Origin: Atlantibacter sp032062175
GTDB taxonomy: Bacteria > Pseudomonadota > Gammaproteobacteria > Enterobacterales > Enterobacteriaceae
Direction of reading: 5' to 3'
DNA: 64,000 nt
Assembly: GCF_032062175.1 (NCBI RefSeq)
Contig: NZ_DAMBQK010000001.1
Coordinates: 372,001-436,000 of the forward strand
In this document: in pieces, positions 25,773 to 35,536 of the stretch
How the letters are laid out: each line of letters opens with the position of its first letter
How positions within the stretch are numbered: position 1 is the first letter of the stretch
The notes under the pieces: generated by a model
The model's input: the letters and a program-made list of their open reading frames with translations, nothing else
Database searches by the model: none
Told to the model about the DNA's origin: nothing
Position numbers and translations under genes: made by a program

Positions 25773-28055
25773 TTACATGGTCTGAGTGAAGGTACGGGTA
25801 ATAACGTCCTGCTGCTGTTCTTTAGTCAGGGAGTTAAAACGTACCGCATAACCAGAAACGCGGATGGTCAGCTGCGGATATTTTTCCGGGTTTTCCATCG
25901 CATCAAGCAGCATTTCACGGTTCATCACGTTCACGTTCAGGTGCTGACCGCCTTCGATGGACGCTTCGTGGTGGAAGTAACCATCCATCAGACCGGCCAG
26001 GTTGGTTTTACGCACTTCGTCGTCTTTACCCAGTGCATTCGGAACGATAGAGAAGGTGTAAGAGATACCATCTTTAGCGTAAGCGAACGGCAGTTTAGCA
26101 ACGGAAGTCAGAGAGGCAACTGCACCTTTCTGGTCACGACCGTGCATCGGGTTAGCACCCGGTCCAAACGGAGCGCCAGCGCGACGGCCATCCGGGGTGT
26201 TACCGGTTTTCTTACCATAAACCACGTTAGAGGTGATGGTCAGAACAGACTGGGTCGGGATAGCGTTGCGGTAAGTAGTCAGTTTCTGGATTTTCTTCAT
26301 GAAACGTTCTACCAGGTCAACCGCCAGGTCATCCACGCGAGCGTCGTTGTTACCGAACTGCGGGTATTCGCCTTCGATTTCGAAGTCAACAGCCAGGCCG
26401 TCTTCGTCGCGAATCGGTTTAACTTTCGCGTACTTGATTGCAGACAGGGAGTCAGCGGCGACGGACAGACCGGCGATACCACACGCCATAGTGCGGATAA
26501 CGTCACGGTCATGCAGCGCCATCAGAGAGGCTTCGTAGCTGTACTTGTCGTGCATGTAGTGGATGATGTTCAGCGCGGTCACGTACTGCTTAGCCAGCCA
26601 GTCCATGAAGTGATCCATGCGATCCATGACTTCGTCGAATTTCAGCACGTCTGCTTTGATTGGCTCAGATTTCGGACCAACCTGCATTTTCAGTTTTTCG
26701 TCCACGCCGCCGTTGATGGCATACAGCATGGTTTTCGCGAGGTTTGCACGTGCGCCGAAGAACTGCATTTGCTTACCAACAACCATCGGGCTTACGCAGC
26801 AAGCGATCGCGTAGTCGTCGTTGTTGAAGTCAGGACGCATCAGATCATCGTTCTCGTACTGCAGAGAAGAGGTATCGATGGAGACTTTCGCAGCGAATTT
26901 TTTGAAATTCAGCGGCAGTTTTTCAGACCACAGAATCGTGATGTTCGGCTCCGGAGACGGGCCCATAGTGTACAGGGTGTTCAGGAAACGGAAGCTGGTT
27001 TTGGAAACCAGAGTTCGGCCGTCAACGCCCATACCGCCGATGGATTCGGTTGCCCAGATCGGGTCGCCAGAAAACAGCTCATCGTATTCCGGGGTACGCA
27101 GGAAGCGCACCATACGCAGTTTCATCACCAGGTGGTCGATCATTTCCTGCGCTTCGGCTTCAGTGATTTTGCCTGCTTTCAGGTCGCGTTCGATGAACAC
27201 GTCCAGGAAAGTAGACACACGACCGAAGGACATTGCCGCGCCGTTCTGGGATTTCACTGCAGCCAGGTAGCCGAAGTAAGTCCACTGTACCGCTTCTTGC
27301 GCGTTGGTCGCCGGGCCAGAGATATCGCAGCCATATTTCGCTGCCATTTCTTTGATTTGACCCAGAGCGCGGTGCTGTTCAGCGATTTCTTCACGTAGAC
27401 GGATAGTCGCTTCCAGGTTTACGCCGTTTTCCAGATCGGATTGCAGAGACAGGAACTGCGCGTATTTGTCTTTCAGCAGGAAGTCGATACCGTACAGTGC
27501 AACGCGACGGTAGTCACCGATGATACGACCACGGCCATAGGCATCCGGCAGACCGGTCAGCACGCCAGATTTACGGCAGTTCAGGATGTCTTTAGTGTAG
27601 ACATCGAACACGCCCTGGTTGTGGGTTTTACGGTATTCGGTGAAGATTTTTTTCAGAGCCGGGTCCAGCTCGCGGTCATACGCTTTGCAGGAACCTTCAA
27701 CCATTTTGATGCCACCAAACGGGATAATCGCACGTTTCAGCGGAGCATCAGTTTGCAGGCCAACGATTTTCTCCAGGCTCTTGTTGATGTAGCCAGCGTC
27801 ATGAGAGGTGATGGTAGAAGCCAGGTCGGTATCGAAATCAACTGGCGCGTGAGTGCGGTTTTCCAGTTTGATGCCTTCCATAACTTTGTCCCACAGGGAA
27901 GTGGTCGCTTCCGTGGCGTCAGCCAGGAAGGATTCGTCACCTTCATACGGGGTATAGTTTTTCTGGATGAAGTCACGGACGTTAACTTCATTCTGCCAGT
28001 CACCTTTGGCAAAACCTTCCCAGGCTGTGGCTAACTTTTCATTAAGTTCAGACAT
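25773..28055 (-). CDS. pflB: Pyruvate formate-lyase (formate acetyltransferase 1)
   Basis: A 760-residue glycyl radical enzyme, identical in length to E. coli PflB, turning pyruvate and CoA into acetyl-CoA and formate in fermentation. The active-site cysteine pair (AIACCVSPM, about 418-419) and C-terminal glycyl radical loop RVSGYAVRF (Gly734) are intact. Codon use is strongly biased, as expected for an abundant protein. focA is immediately upstream and pflA downstream. Confidence 0.99.
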   Translation of the reverse strand: MSELNEKLATAWEGFAKGDWQNEVNVRDFIQKNYTPYEGDESFLADATEATTSLWDKVMEGIKLENRTHAPVDFDTDLASTITSHDAGYINKSLEKIVGLQTDAPLKRAIIPFGGIKMVEGSCKAYDRELDPALKKIFTEYRKTHNQGVFDVYTKDILNCRKSGVLTGLPDAYGRGRIIGDYRRVALYGIDFLLKDKYAQFLSLQSDLENGVNLEATIRLREEIAEQHRALGQIKEMAAKYGCDISGPATNAQEAVQWTYFGYLAAVKSQNGAAMSFGRVSTFLDVFIERDLKAGKITEAEAQEMIDHLVMKLRMVRFLRTPEYDELFSGDPIWATESIGGMGVDGRTLVSKTSFRFLNTLYTMGPSPEPNITILWSEKLPLNFKKFAAKVSIDTSSLQYENDDLMRPDFNNDDYAIACCVSPMVVGKQMQFFGARANLAKTMLYAINGGVDEKLKMQVGPKSEPIKADVLKFDEVMDRMDHFMDWLAKQYVTALNIIHYMHDKYSYEASLMALHDRDVIRTMACGIAGLSVAADSLSAIKYAKVKPIRDEDGLAVDFEIEGEYPQFGNNDARVDDLAVDLVERFMKKIQKLTTYRNAIPTQSVLTITSNVVYGKKTGNTPDGRRAGAPFGPGANPMHGRDQKGAVASLTSVAKLPFAYAKDGISYTFSIVPNALGKDDEVRKTNLAGLMDGYFHHEASIEGGQHLNVNVMNREMLLDAMENPEKYPQLTIRVSGYAVRFNSLTKEQQQDVITRTFTQTM

Positions 28056-28104
28056 TTAACACCTACCTTCTTAAGTGGATTTTTTCTTTCTGCCCGAGCC
28101 GACC

Positions 28105-28962
28105 TTAGTGGTGGTCGTCGCCGCGCAGATAAATGACCCAGTACGTCAACCCAACTAACAAACCACCACCGATGATATTGCCGATCGTAACCGGAATCAG
28201 ATTATCAATGATGAAGTTCATCACAGTCAGATGAGAAAAATTGTCCGGTGAGGAACCGATAGCGGTCCAGAATTCCGGGCTGGCGAAGTTACGAATCACA
28301 ATACCAAACGGGATCATGAACATATTTGCGATACTGTGCTCAAACCCGCTGGCGACGAACATGCCAACAGGGAGGATCATGATGAACGCTTTGTCGAACA
28401 GGCTACGGCCAGAGTAGCTCATCCATACCGCAAGGCACACCATCAGGTTCGCCAGAATACCGAGCGCGACGGCCTCGATAAAAGTATGGTGGAGTTTATG
28501 GTCAGCGGTTTGTAAAACATTTAAACCCCAGCCGCCATTTGCGACCATATGCTCGCCCGCCAGCCACATCAGCAGTACAAACAATAACGCGCCTATCAGG
28601 TTGCCGATATAGACATTCAGCCAGTTACACGCCAGTTGGCCCCAGGTGATCCTGCCGCTCGCTTTAGCGACCACAATCAGCACCGTAGAGGTGAACAGGT
28701 CCGCGCCGCAAATCACGCATAGAATAAGGCCTAAAGAGAAGCACATCCCGCCGATGAGTTTTGCGATGCCGTAAGGCATGGTCGCAGTACCGGTGGTGGC
28801 AGTAATGTAGAAAACAAACGCGATGGAGATAAAGACGCCCGCAGTGATCGCCAGATAAAAGGTCTTCAGCGGTTGTTTCGTTGCTTTATAGACACCCGCT
28901 TCTTCGGCAACTTTTGCCATGGCAGCGGGAAGTAATAAATCGAAAGGGTTGTCAGCTTTCAC
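28105..28962 (-). CDS. focA: FocA, formate channel
   Basis: A 285-residue pentameric inner-membrane formate/nitrite channel with six hydrophobic helices, same length as E. coli. The start is GTG (28960-28962) behind an AGAGAG stretch, giving the family N-terminus KADNPFDLLLPAAM; E. coli focA also starts this way in my recollection. It moves formate made by PflB, the next gene (49 bases downstream). Confidence 0.97.
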   Translation of the reverse strand: MKADNPFDLLLPAAMAKVAEEAGVYKATKQPLKTFYLAITAGVFISIAFVFYITATTGTATMPYGIAKLIGGMCFSLGLILCVICGADLFTSTVLIVVAKASGRITWGQLACNWLNVYIGNLIGALLFVLLMWLAGEHMVANGGWGLNVLQTADHKLHHTFIEAVALGILANLMVCLAVWMSYSGRSLFDKAFIMILPVGMFVASGFEHSIANMFMIPFGIVIRNFASPEFWTAIGSSPDNFSHLTVMNFIIDNLIPVTIGNIIGGGLLVGLTYWVIYLRGDDHH

Positions 28963-29366
28963 ACTAACTCTCTCTATATTTAATCGGCGACGAGATACTA
29001 ACAAAGCATTATACAGCAAAATTTGATATCGATCATATCTCGCCGGAGTTGTAGACCTGCAAAACGTGGTGTTATTGCAAATTTTTGCGTTAACCTTATG
29101 AAAATAAAGCTAAAAATAATTTTTAAAGTTTATTATTTAAGTTGAATGACACCGCTCCGCCTCATAGCCAACAGTTAATTAATATGGAGTATTTATTAAA
29201 ATAAGTAACACTAAAAGCCAGTAATGACTTTGAATGTTCACTCATATTTAACTTTAAAATTACATTTGAAATAATTAACGCCAAAATAAAAAAAAGGGGC
29301 AATTAAATCGCCCCGTAATATAGCTGAGGTATGCACAATCGCATACGTTTTTTGAGTGACTTCAGG
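28963..29366 (-). promoter_or_regulatory. focA-pfl promoter region
   Basis: About 400 very AT-rich bases between focA and ycaO, with no protein gene. E. coli has multiple anaerobic promoters here controlled by FNR, ArcA and IHF. An FNR-like box is entered separately. Other sites cannot be assigned reliably by eye. The 3' end of the ycaO transcript also falls here. Confidence 0.6.
29023..29036 (-). promoter_or_regulatory. Candidate FNR site upstream of focA
   Basis: TTGAT-ATCG-ATCAT on the plus strand (ATGAT-CGAT-ATCAA on the minus) differs by one base from the FNR consensus TTGAT-N4-ATCAA. It lies about 60 bases upstream of the focA start, consistent with anaerobic activation known for E. 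coli focA-pflB. Confidence 0.6.
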
Positions 29367-31130
29367 TTAAGACACTTTCCAGAAAGCCGCTTTGGCGCGC
29401 TGTAGTTTCTCATACGCGGCCAGCAGCGCCTGATGCGCCGGGAAGGCTTTCAGGTCGGCATCCACCGCTTGCAGGCCGTAGAACGGTGCTTCGCCGCTCA
29501 ACGCCGCGCTGGCGCTTTCTACCGCTTCGGCGCCGTACATACGCACAAACGCATTGAGGTACTGCAACGGCTGGCGGTCTTCTTCCTGCGCCAGCAGCAG
29601 CAGGGTTTGCAGGCAGCGGTAGTAGTTAGCGCGTTCAGCGTTAAATACCGACCCGTTGAACTCCATGGTCCATTCGGTCCAGATCAGCGCCTGTTCCAGA
29701 TCGCCGCCCGCCAGCGCCAGCATCGCTTTCAGCTCGCCGATGCGCAAGGTGTACCAGCCGTTGTCTTTGCCGGTCGCCAGTCCCAGAAGCTCGCGCACGC
29801 GGGTGAAGTCGTCATGGCCTTCTTCGTCCAGTTGAGCGATCAGGTTGAGGTAATCCTCTTTTTCCCACGTGCTGCCCGGCAGTGCCAGAATGGTTTCGCG
29901 CAGATGAGCGCCCATGCTGTTATTGGCGAGCCACAGATCTTCTGCCGGATAGATATCGGACATGCCCGGCACGATAATGCGGCAGGCGTAAACGCTCAGA
30001 TGCTCGTAGTCAGCGATATACACGTCTTTATCTTCAGATTTGAAGATGGCCATTAAGGTGGCGAACTCTTCTTCGGTGGTGCCGGCAAAGCTCCAGTCGA
30101 CGAACGGGTAATCGGCATCCTGTTTGAACATATCCCATGAGATCAGGCCGCTGGAATCGATAAAGTGGGTTTCCAGGTTAGCGTGTTCCGCCACTTCTTC
30201 ATCATCGAAAGTCGGCGGGGTAAACACGTCCAGATCCTTCAGGCCGCGGCCCTGCAACAGCTCGGTTACAGTACGCTCCAGCGCCACGCCGAAATCCGGG
30301 TGCGCGCCAAACGAGGCAAAACAGGTGCCGTTTGCCGGGTTAAACAGCACCACGCAGATCACCGGGTATTTGCCGCCCAGCGAGCCGTCATAGGCAAAGA
30401 TCGGGAAACCTTCGGCTTCGAGTTTAGCAATGGCTTCCACCACGCCCGGATAGCGCGCCAGAACCTCCTGCGGGATCTCCGGCAGGCTGATGCTTTCGGC
30501 AATAATGCGGTTTTTGATATGACGCTCAAACACTTCAGACAAGCCCTGCACGCGCGCTTCGTTAGCGGTGTTACCTGCGGACATACCGTTGGAGACATAC
30601 AGGTTGCCGATGATGTTCATCGGGATATACACGGTCTGCTGGTCAGACTGACGGGTGAACGGCAGCGCGCAAACACCGCGCGACGCGTTGCCGGATTGCA
30701 GATCAATCAGCATGCTGGCGGTGAGTTCATTGTCCGGATCGTAAAAGGCGCGCAGGCGATCGTCCAGAATGCCTTCTGGCAGTTCGTCGTCTTCCGGGAT
30801 CGGGAACCATTTCTCGTTGGGATAGTGAACGAACGGACCGTTAGCGAGGGTGTCACCCAGCCAGAAATCGGCGAAGAAATAGTTGGTGGACAGACGTTCA
30901 AAATATTCGCCCAGCGCGGAGGCCAGCGCGGCTTTTTTGGTGGCGCCTTTCCCGTTGGTGAAGCATAGCGCGGAGTCTTTATCGCGAATATGCACTGACC
31001 AGACGTTCGGGACGGGGTTTAACCAGGAGGCTTCTTCAATATTAAAGCCGAGGTCGGTGAGCTGTTGCTGAAAGCGAGCGATGGAATCTTCCAGCGCAGC
31101 ATCTTTACCGGGAATGAAGGTTTGAGTCAT
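29367..31130 (-). CDS. ycaO: YcaO, ATP-dependent YcaO-domain protein
   Basis: A 587-residue protein (586 in E. coli). The N-terminal two thirds is the YcaO ATPase fold; the acidic ATP/Mg motifs ALGEYFERLSTNY and GLSEVFERHIKNR are visible. The C-terminal part reads as a TPR-like helical domain. The E. coli protein has been linked to RimO-dependent methylthiolation of ribosomal protein S12; its direct reaction is not known. No precursor peptide or partner dehydrogenase/protease gene is adjacent, so this is not a RiPP cluster. The start MTQTFIPGKD (31128-31130) matches E. coli. Confidence 0.95.
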   Translation of the reverse strand: MTQTFIPGKDAALEDSIARFQQQLTDLGFNIEEASWLNPVPNVWSVHIRDKDSALCFTNGKGATKKAALASALGEYFERLSTNYFFADFWLGDTLANGPFVHYPNEKWFPIPEDDELPEGILDDRLRAFYDPDNELTASMLIDLQSGNASRGVCALPFTRQSDQQTVYIPMNIIGNLYVSNGMSAGNTANEARVQGLSEVFERHIKNRIIAESISLPEIPQEVLARYPGVVEAIAKLEAEGFPIFAYDGSLGGKYPVICVVLFNPANGTCFASFGAHPDFGVALERTVTELLQGRGLKDLDVFTPPTFDDEEVAEHANLETHFIDSSGLISWDMFKQDADYPFVDWSFAGTTEEEFATLMAIFKSEDKDVYIADYEHLSVYACRIIVPGMSDIYPAEDLWLANNSMGAHLRETILALPGSTWEKEDYLNLIAQLDEEGHDDFTRVRELLGLATGKDNGWYTLRIGELKAMLALAGGDLEQALIWTEWTMEFNGSVFNAERANYYRCLQTLLLLAQEEDRQPLQYLNAFVRMYGAEAVESASAALSGEAPFYGLQAVDADLKAFPAHQALLAAYEKLQRAKAAFWKVS

Positions 31131-31268
31131 GAGAGTCACTTTTATCGTACGCAAAGCGCGCAATGATACGGGTTTTGTGTTGCGGGTGCCATCTTCCCGC
31201 CGTAGCGGGCAAAAATAATTGTTCGCGCTATGCTTACTTTCAGCAAGGTACTGTAAAGGCCAATAAAA

Positions 31269-31961
31269 ATGAAAGCATTTGATTTGCAACGGATGGCTTT
31301 TGACAAGGTCCCCTTTGAATTCCTCGGCGAAGTCGCGCTGCGCAGCTTATACACCTTTGTGCTGGTGTTTATTTTCCTGAAACTCACCGGGCGGCGCGGC
31401 GTGCGCCAGATGTCGCTGTTTGAAGTGCTGATCATCCTGACGCTGGGTTCTGCTGCGGGTGACGTGGCGTTTTATGACGACGTGCCGATGATCCCGGTGC
31501 TGGTGGTGTTTATTTCGCTCGGCGCGCTTTACCGGCTGGTGATGTGGCTGATGGCGCGCAGCGAGAAACTGGAAGATCTGCTCGAAGGCAAGCCGATGAT
31601 TGTGGTGAAAGAGGGCGAGCTCGCCTGGGACAATCTTCGCAAAGAGAACATGACCGAGTTTGAATACTTTATGGAACTGCGGCTTAGCGGCGTGGAACAG
31701 CTCGGACAGGTGAAATTAGCCATACAGGAAACCAACGGGCAGTTGAGCGTTTATTTTTACGCGGATGAGAATGTCAGGCCCGGATTGCCCATTCTGCCGG
31801 ACTCCCATAAACCAGCGTTTAAAATCATGCCTGACGCGGGAGACTACGCCTGCACGCGCTGTAGCGAAGTGATCGCGATGAAAGCCGGAGATAAATTAAT
31901 GTGTCCGCGCTGCGCGCATAACCAGTGGGTTAAAGCCAGCCGCGCCTGCCGCGTCACCTGA
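31269..31961 (+). CDS. ycaP: YcaP, DUF421 (YetF-family) inner-membrane protein
   Basis: A 230-residue protein, same length as E. coli YcaP. Three hydrophobic helices lie in about residues 20-95, followed by the DUF421 soluble domain and a C-terminal four-cysteine zinc ribbon (CTRC...CPRC). Function unknown. Divergent from ycaO. Confidence 0.93.
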   Translation: MKAFDLQRMAFDKVPFEFLGEVALRSLYTFVLVFIFLKLTGRRGVRQMSLFEVLIILTLGSAAGDVAFYDDVPMIPVLVVFISLGALYRLVMWLMARSEKLEDLLEGKPMIVVKEGELAWDNLRKENMTEFEYFMELRLSGVEQLGQVKLAIQETNGQLSVYFYADENVRPGLPILPDSHKPAFKIMPDAGDYACTRCSEVIAMKAGDKLMCPRCAHNQWVKASRACRVT

Positions 31962-32122
31962 ACAGTGTAAATTTCGGTGTTCTGCTTCCCGCCTGGCATA
32001 ATCTGCCGTGTGATAAAGCGCACGTTTTGCCCCCGGCGGGGATTAGCCATTGCAGCCGTACTCGCTGAGTGATAAAACCGATAGCCACAGGAAAAACTTA
32101 TTGTTATGCGTGGTGAGGGGAA

Positions 32123-33208
32123 ATGACTCAGGTCTACAATTTTAGTTCGGGTCCGGCGATGTTACCGGCAGATGTAATGCTTTTGGCACAGCAGGAATTA
32201 CGCGACTGGCAGGGATTGGGTACATCGGTAATGGAAGTCAGCCATCGCGGCAAACCGTTTATCGCGGTCGCAGAAGAGGCGGAAAAAGATTTTCGCGATC
32301 TGCTGAATATCCCCTCTAATTATAAAGTTTTATTCTGCCACGGCGGCGGACGCGGACAGTTTTCTGCCATCCCGCTCAACCTGCTGGGCAATAAAACTAC
32401 CGCCGATTATGTGGACGGCGGCTACTGGGCAGCCAGCGCGGTAAAAGAAGCGCATAAATACCTTAAGCCGAACGTCATCGATGCCAAAATTACCGTCGAC
32501 GGTAAACGCGCCATCAAGCCGATGAACGAATGGCAGCTTTCTGAAGACGCCGCTTACCTGCACTATTGCCCGAATGAAACCATCGACGGTATCGCCATTA
32601 ATGAAACGCCGGACTTCGGCGACGCCATCGTAACCGCTGATTTCTCCTCCACCATTCTTTCCCATCCGATTGATATTTCCCGTTACGGCGTAATTTATGC
32701 CGGTGCGCAGAAAAACATCGGCCCGGCAGGGTTAACGATTGTTATCGTGCGTGAAGACCTGCTGGGTAAAGCGCACTCCGTCTGCCCGTCGATCATCGAC
32801 TACACCGTGCTGAGCGAAAACGATTCGATGTTCAACACGCCGCCGACATTCGCCTGGTATCTCTCCGGCCTGGTGTTTAAATGGCTGAAGCAGCAGGGCG
32901 GCGTGGACGTCATGGACCGCATCAACCAGCAAAAATCGGATCTGCTGTACGGCGTTATCGACAACAGCGATTTCTACCGTAATGACGTGGCCCGCGCCAA
33001 CCGCTCGCGCATGAACGTGCCGTTCCAACTGGCTGACAGCAACCTCGATAAGCTGTTCCTCGACGAGTCATTTAAAGCCGGTCTGCATGCGCTGAAAGGG
33101 CACCGCGTGGTCGGCGGGATGCGCGCCTCTATCTATAACGCGATGCCGCTGGAAGGCGTAAAAGCGCTGACCGATTTTATGATTGATTTTGAGCGTCGCC
33201 ACGGTTAA
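32123..33208 (+). CDS. serC: Phosphoserine aminotransferase
   Basis: A 361-residue PLP enzyme (362 in E. coli) used in serine and pyridoxal 5'-phosphate synthesis. The N-terminal NFSSGPAMLP and the PLP lysine segment GAQKNIGPAG are intact. It precedes aroA by 71 bases; in E. coli serC-aroA is an operon. Confidence 0.98.
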   Translation: MTQVYNFSSGPAMLPADVMLLAQQELRDWQGLGTSVMEVSHRGKPFIAVAEEAEKDFRDLLNIPSNYKVLFCHGGGRGQFSAIPLNLLGNKTTADYVDGGYWAASAVKEAHKYLKPNVIDAKITVDGKRAIKPMNEWQLSEDAAYLHYCPNETIDGIAINETPDFGDAIVTADFSSTILSHPIDISRYGVIYAGAQKNIGPAGLTIVIVREDLLGKAHSVCPSIIDYTVLSENDSMFNTPPTFAWYLSGLVFKWLKQQGGVDVMDRINQQKSDLLYGVIDNSDFYRNDVARANRSRMNVPFQLADSNLDKLFLDESFKAGLHALKGHRVVGGMRASIYNAMPLEGVKALTDFMIDFERRHG

Positions 33209-33228
33209 TCCTCGTTATTGTTTTTCTT

Positions 33229-33254
33229 CCCCGCAGCCTGTCTGCGGGGCTTTT
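33229..33254 (+). terminator. Attenuator-like hairpin between serC and aroA
   Basis: CCCCGCAG / CTGCGGGG stem of 8 bp with a 5-base loop and CTTTTATT after it. It may terminate part of the serC transcripts, lowering aroA expression. Confidence 0.65.
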
Positions 33255-33279
33255 ATTACCTCGATCGAGAATTTTTTGC

Positions 33280-34566
33280 ATGCAGGAATCCCTGACTTTA
33301 CAGCCCATCGCGCACGTTGAGGGCACCATCAACCTTCCCGGCTCGAAGAGCGTTTCCAACCGCGCATTACTGCTTGCTGCCTTAGCCAAAGGCAAAACGG
33401 TGCTGACCAACCTGCTGGACAGCGATGACGTCCGTCATATGCTGAACGCCCTGAAAGCGCTGGGCGTTGAATATGTACTGTCCGATGACCGTCGCCGTTG
33501 CGAAGTCACCGGGCTGGGCGGCGCGTTCCAGGCAAAAGGCGAGCTGGAGCTGTTTTTAGGGAATGCCGGCACCGCCATGCGCCCGCTGGCGGCGGCGTTG
33601 TGCCTGGGGCACAACGACATCGTGCTCACCGGCGAGCCGCGAATGAAAGAGCGTCCTATTGGCCATCTGGTGGATGCACTGCGCCAGGGCGGCGCGCAGA
33701 TAGATTATTTGGAACAGGAACATTATCCTCCGCTGCGCCTGCGCGGCGGTTTTAGCGGCGGCAACGTCGAGGTTGATGGTAGCGTTTCCAGCCAATTTTT
33801 GACGGCGCTGCTGATGACCGCACCGCTGGCGGAGCAGGACACGGTTATCACCATCAAAGGCGATCTGGTGTCCAAACCCTATATCGACATTACCCTGCAT
33901 TTGATGAAAACCTTCGGCGTGGACGTTGAAAACGGCGATTACCAGCGCTTTGTGATCCGCGGCGGGCAACGCTATCAGGCGCCGGGTGAGTATCTGGTGG
34001 AAGGCGACGCGTCGTCAGCGTCCTATTTCCTGGCGGCGGCGGCGATCAAGGGCGGTACGATTAAAGTGACCGGCATTGGCCGCAACAGCGTCCAGGGCGA
34101 TATCCGTTTTGCTGACGTGCTGGAGAAAATGGGCGCGCAAATTACCTGGGGCGACGATTTTATCGCCTGCACCCGTGGCGATCTCAACGCTATCGACATG
34201 GACATGAACCATATCCCCGATGCCGCCATGACTATCGCCACTACTGCGCTGTTCGCTAAAGGCACTACGACGTTGCGCAATATCTATAACTGGCGAGTCA
34301 AAGAAACCGACCGCTTGGCGGCAATGGCGACAGAGCTGCGTAAAGTGGGCGCGACGGTGGAAGAGGGCCATGATTTCATCACGGTCACGCCGCCGGAGCA
34401 GTTACGCTTTGCGGATATCGGCACCTATAACGATCACCGTATGGCGATGTGTTTCTCATTAGTGGCGCTATCAGATACGCCGGTGACCATTCTCGATCCG
34501 AAATGCACCGCCAAAACCTTCCCGGATTATTTTGAGCAGCTGGCGCGCCTGAGCACGCAGGCGTAA
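33280..34566 (+). CDS. aroA: EPSP synthase (3-phosphoshikimate 1-carboxyvinyltransferase)
   Basis: A 428-residue shikimate-pathway enzyme (427 in E. coli) joining shikimate 3-phosphate and phosphoenolpyruvate. Class I hallmarks are present: LPGSKSVSNRALLLAALA near the N-terminus and LFLGNAGTAMRPL. In E. coli ycaL lies between aroA and cmk; it is absent here. Confidence 0.98.
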   Translation: MQESLTLQPIAHVEGTINLPGSKSVSNRALLLAALAKGKTVLTNLLDSDDVRHMLNALKALGVEYVLSDDRRRCEVTGLGGAFQAKGELELFLGNAGTAMRPLAAALCLGHNDIVLTGEPRMKERPIGHLVDALRQGGAQIDYLEQEHYPPLRLRGGFSGGNVEVDGSVSSQFLTALLMTAPLAEQDTVITIKGDLVSKPYIDITLHLMKTFGVDVENGDYQRFVIRGGQRYQAPGEYLVEGDASSASYFLAAAAIKGGTIKVTGIGRNSVQGDIRFADVLEKMGAQITWGDDFIACTRGDLNAIDMDMNHIPDAAMTIATTALFAKGTTTLRNIYNWRVKETDRLAAMATELRKVGATVEEGHDFITVTPPEQLRFADIGTYNDHRMAMCFSLVALSDTPVTILDPKCTAKTFPDYFEQLARLSTQA

Positions 34567-34585
34567 GCTTTCATCCCGCCTCTAC

Positions 34586-34606
34586 GGGCTGGCACTGCGC
34601 CAGCCC
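34586..34606. terminator. Hairpin after aroA
   Basis: GGGCTGGC / GCCAGCCC stem of 8 bp, 5-base loop, 20 bases past the aroA stop. No proper T-tract follows, so termination efficiency is uncertain. Confidence 0.5.
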
Positions 34607-34690
34607 GCTATACTTGAGCAATTCCTCTACATTCAGATTCATAAACCAAATCATACGTAAGCTTTAGTAACGCTCTGAGTGATTGGCGCG

Positions 34691-34696
34691 TATAAT
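34691..34696 (+). promoter_or_regulatory. Candidate -10 box for cmk-rpsA
   Basis: A consensus TATAAT 44 bases upstream of the cmk start codon. The -35 partner is weak (TAACGC or GTAACG at 17-18 bp). Position fits a promoter serving cmk and possibly rpsA. Confidence 0.5.
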
Positions 34697-34739
34697 GCGC
34701 GGCGTTTATGACATGTATGCCTGGCTTAAGGAGAATAGG

Positions 34740-35426
34740 ATGACGGCAGCAGCCCCCGTGATTACCGTTGATGGGCCGAGCGGCGCAGGTAAAGGCACGC
34801 TATGTAAAGCCCTGGCTGAAGCATTGCAATGGCATTTGCTGGATTCAGGCGCTATCTACCGTGTCCTTGCGCTGGCGGCTCTGCATCACCATGTTGATGT
34901 GGCTTCTGAAGAAGCGCTGGTGCCCCTGGCGGCGCATCTCGACGTGCGTTTTGTGGCGACCAATGAAGAGCTGGAAGTGATCCTCGAAGGCGAAGACGTC
35001 AGCGGCGAAATCCGTACCCAGGATGTGGCCAACGCCGCCTCGCAGGTCGCGGCTTTCCCTCGCGTCCGTGAAGCTTTGCTGCGTCGTCAACGGGCGTTTC
35101 GCGAAGCGCCGGGTCTGATCGCCGACGGGCGTGATATGGGCACCGTGGTATTCCCTGATGCGCCAGTGAAAATTTTCCTTGACGCCTCCTCTGAAGAGCG
35201 CGCCCAACGCCGCATGCTACAGTTGCAGGAGAAGGGCTTTAGTGTTAACTTTGAACGCCTTTTGGCCGAGATCAAAGAACGTGACGATCGCGATCGAAAC
35301 CGTTCCGTAGCGCCGCTTGTCCCCGCTGCCGATGCTTTAGTTCTGGATTCCACGAGTTTAAGCATTGAGCAAGTGATTGAAAAAGCGCTACAATATGCGC
35401 GCCAAAAACTGGCTCTCGCTGATTAA
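34740..35426 (+). CDS. cmk: Cytidylate kinase
   Basis: A 228-residue nucleoside monophosphate kinase phosphorylating CMP and dCMP. The P-loop GPSGAGKGT starts near residue 12 and the ADGRDMGTVVFPDA segment is intact. The start at 34740 follows AAGGAG and matches E. coli; an in-frame ATG further upstream does not. rpsA follows after 110 bases. Confidence 0.98.
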   Translation: MTAAAPVITVDGPSGAGKGTLCKALAEALQWHLLDSGAIYRVLALAALHHHVDVASEEALVPLAAHLDVRFVATNEELEVILEGEDVSGEIRTQDVANAASQVAAFPRVREALLRRQRAFREAPGLIADGRDMGTVVFPDAPVKIFLDASSEERAQRRMLQLQEKGFSVNFERLLAEIKERDDRDRNRSVAPLVPAADALVLDSTSLSIEQVIEKALQYARQKLALAD

Positions 35427-35536
35427 GCGACAGAATTTGCAGTACCCCCGTTGCAATGGATTGACAGCGGGTATGTGAAACAACCCCATCCGGCATGAAG
35501 CCAGGTGGACGTTAAATTAAAACCTGAAGATTAAAC

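Noticed and set aside
25614..27398. 594-codon open frame on the plus strand opposite pflB and pflA
   Set aside because: It lies antisense to two clear core genes; strong codon bias in pflB suppresses stops on the opposite strand. No domain or ribosome site supports it.
29367..31130. YcaO gene as sign of a peptide natural-product (RiPP) cluster
   Set aside because: The sequence is the conserved enterobacterial ycaO at its usual locus, with no precursor peptide, dehydrogenase or transporter partner nearby.
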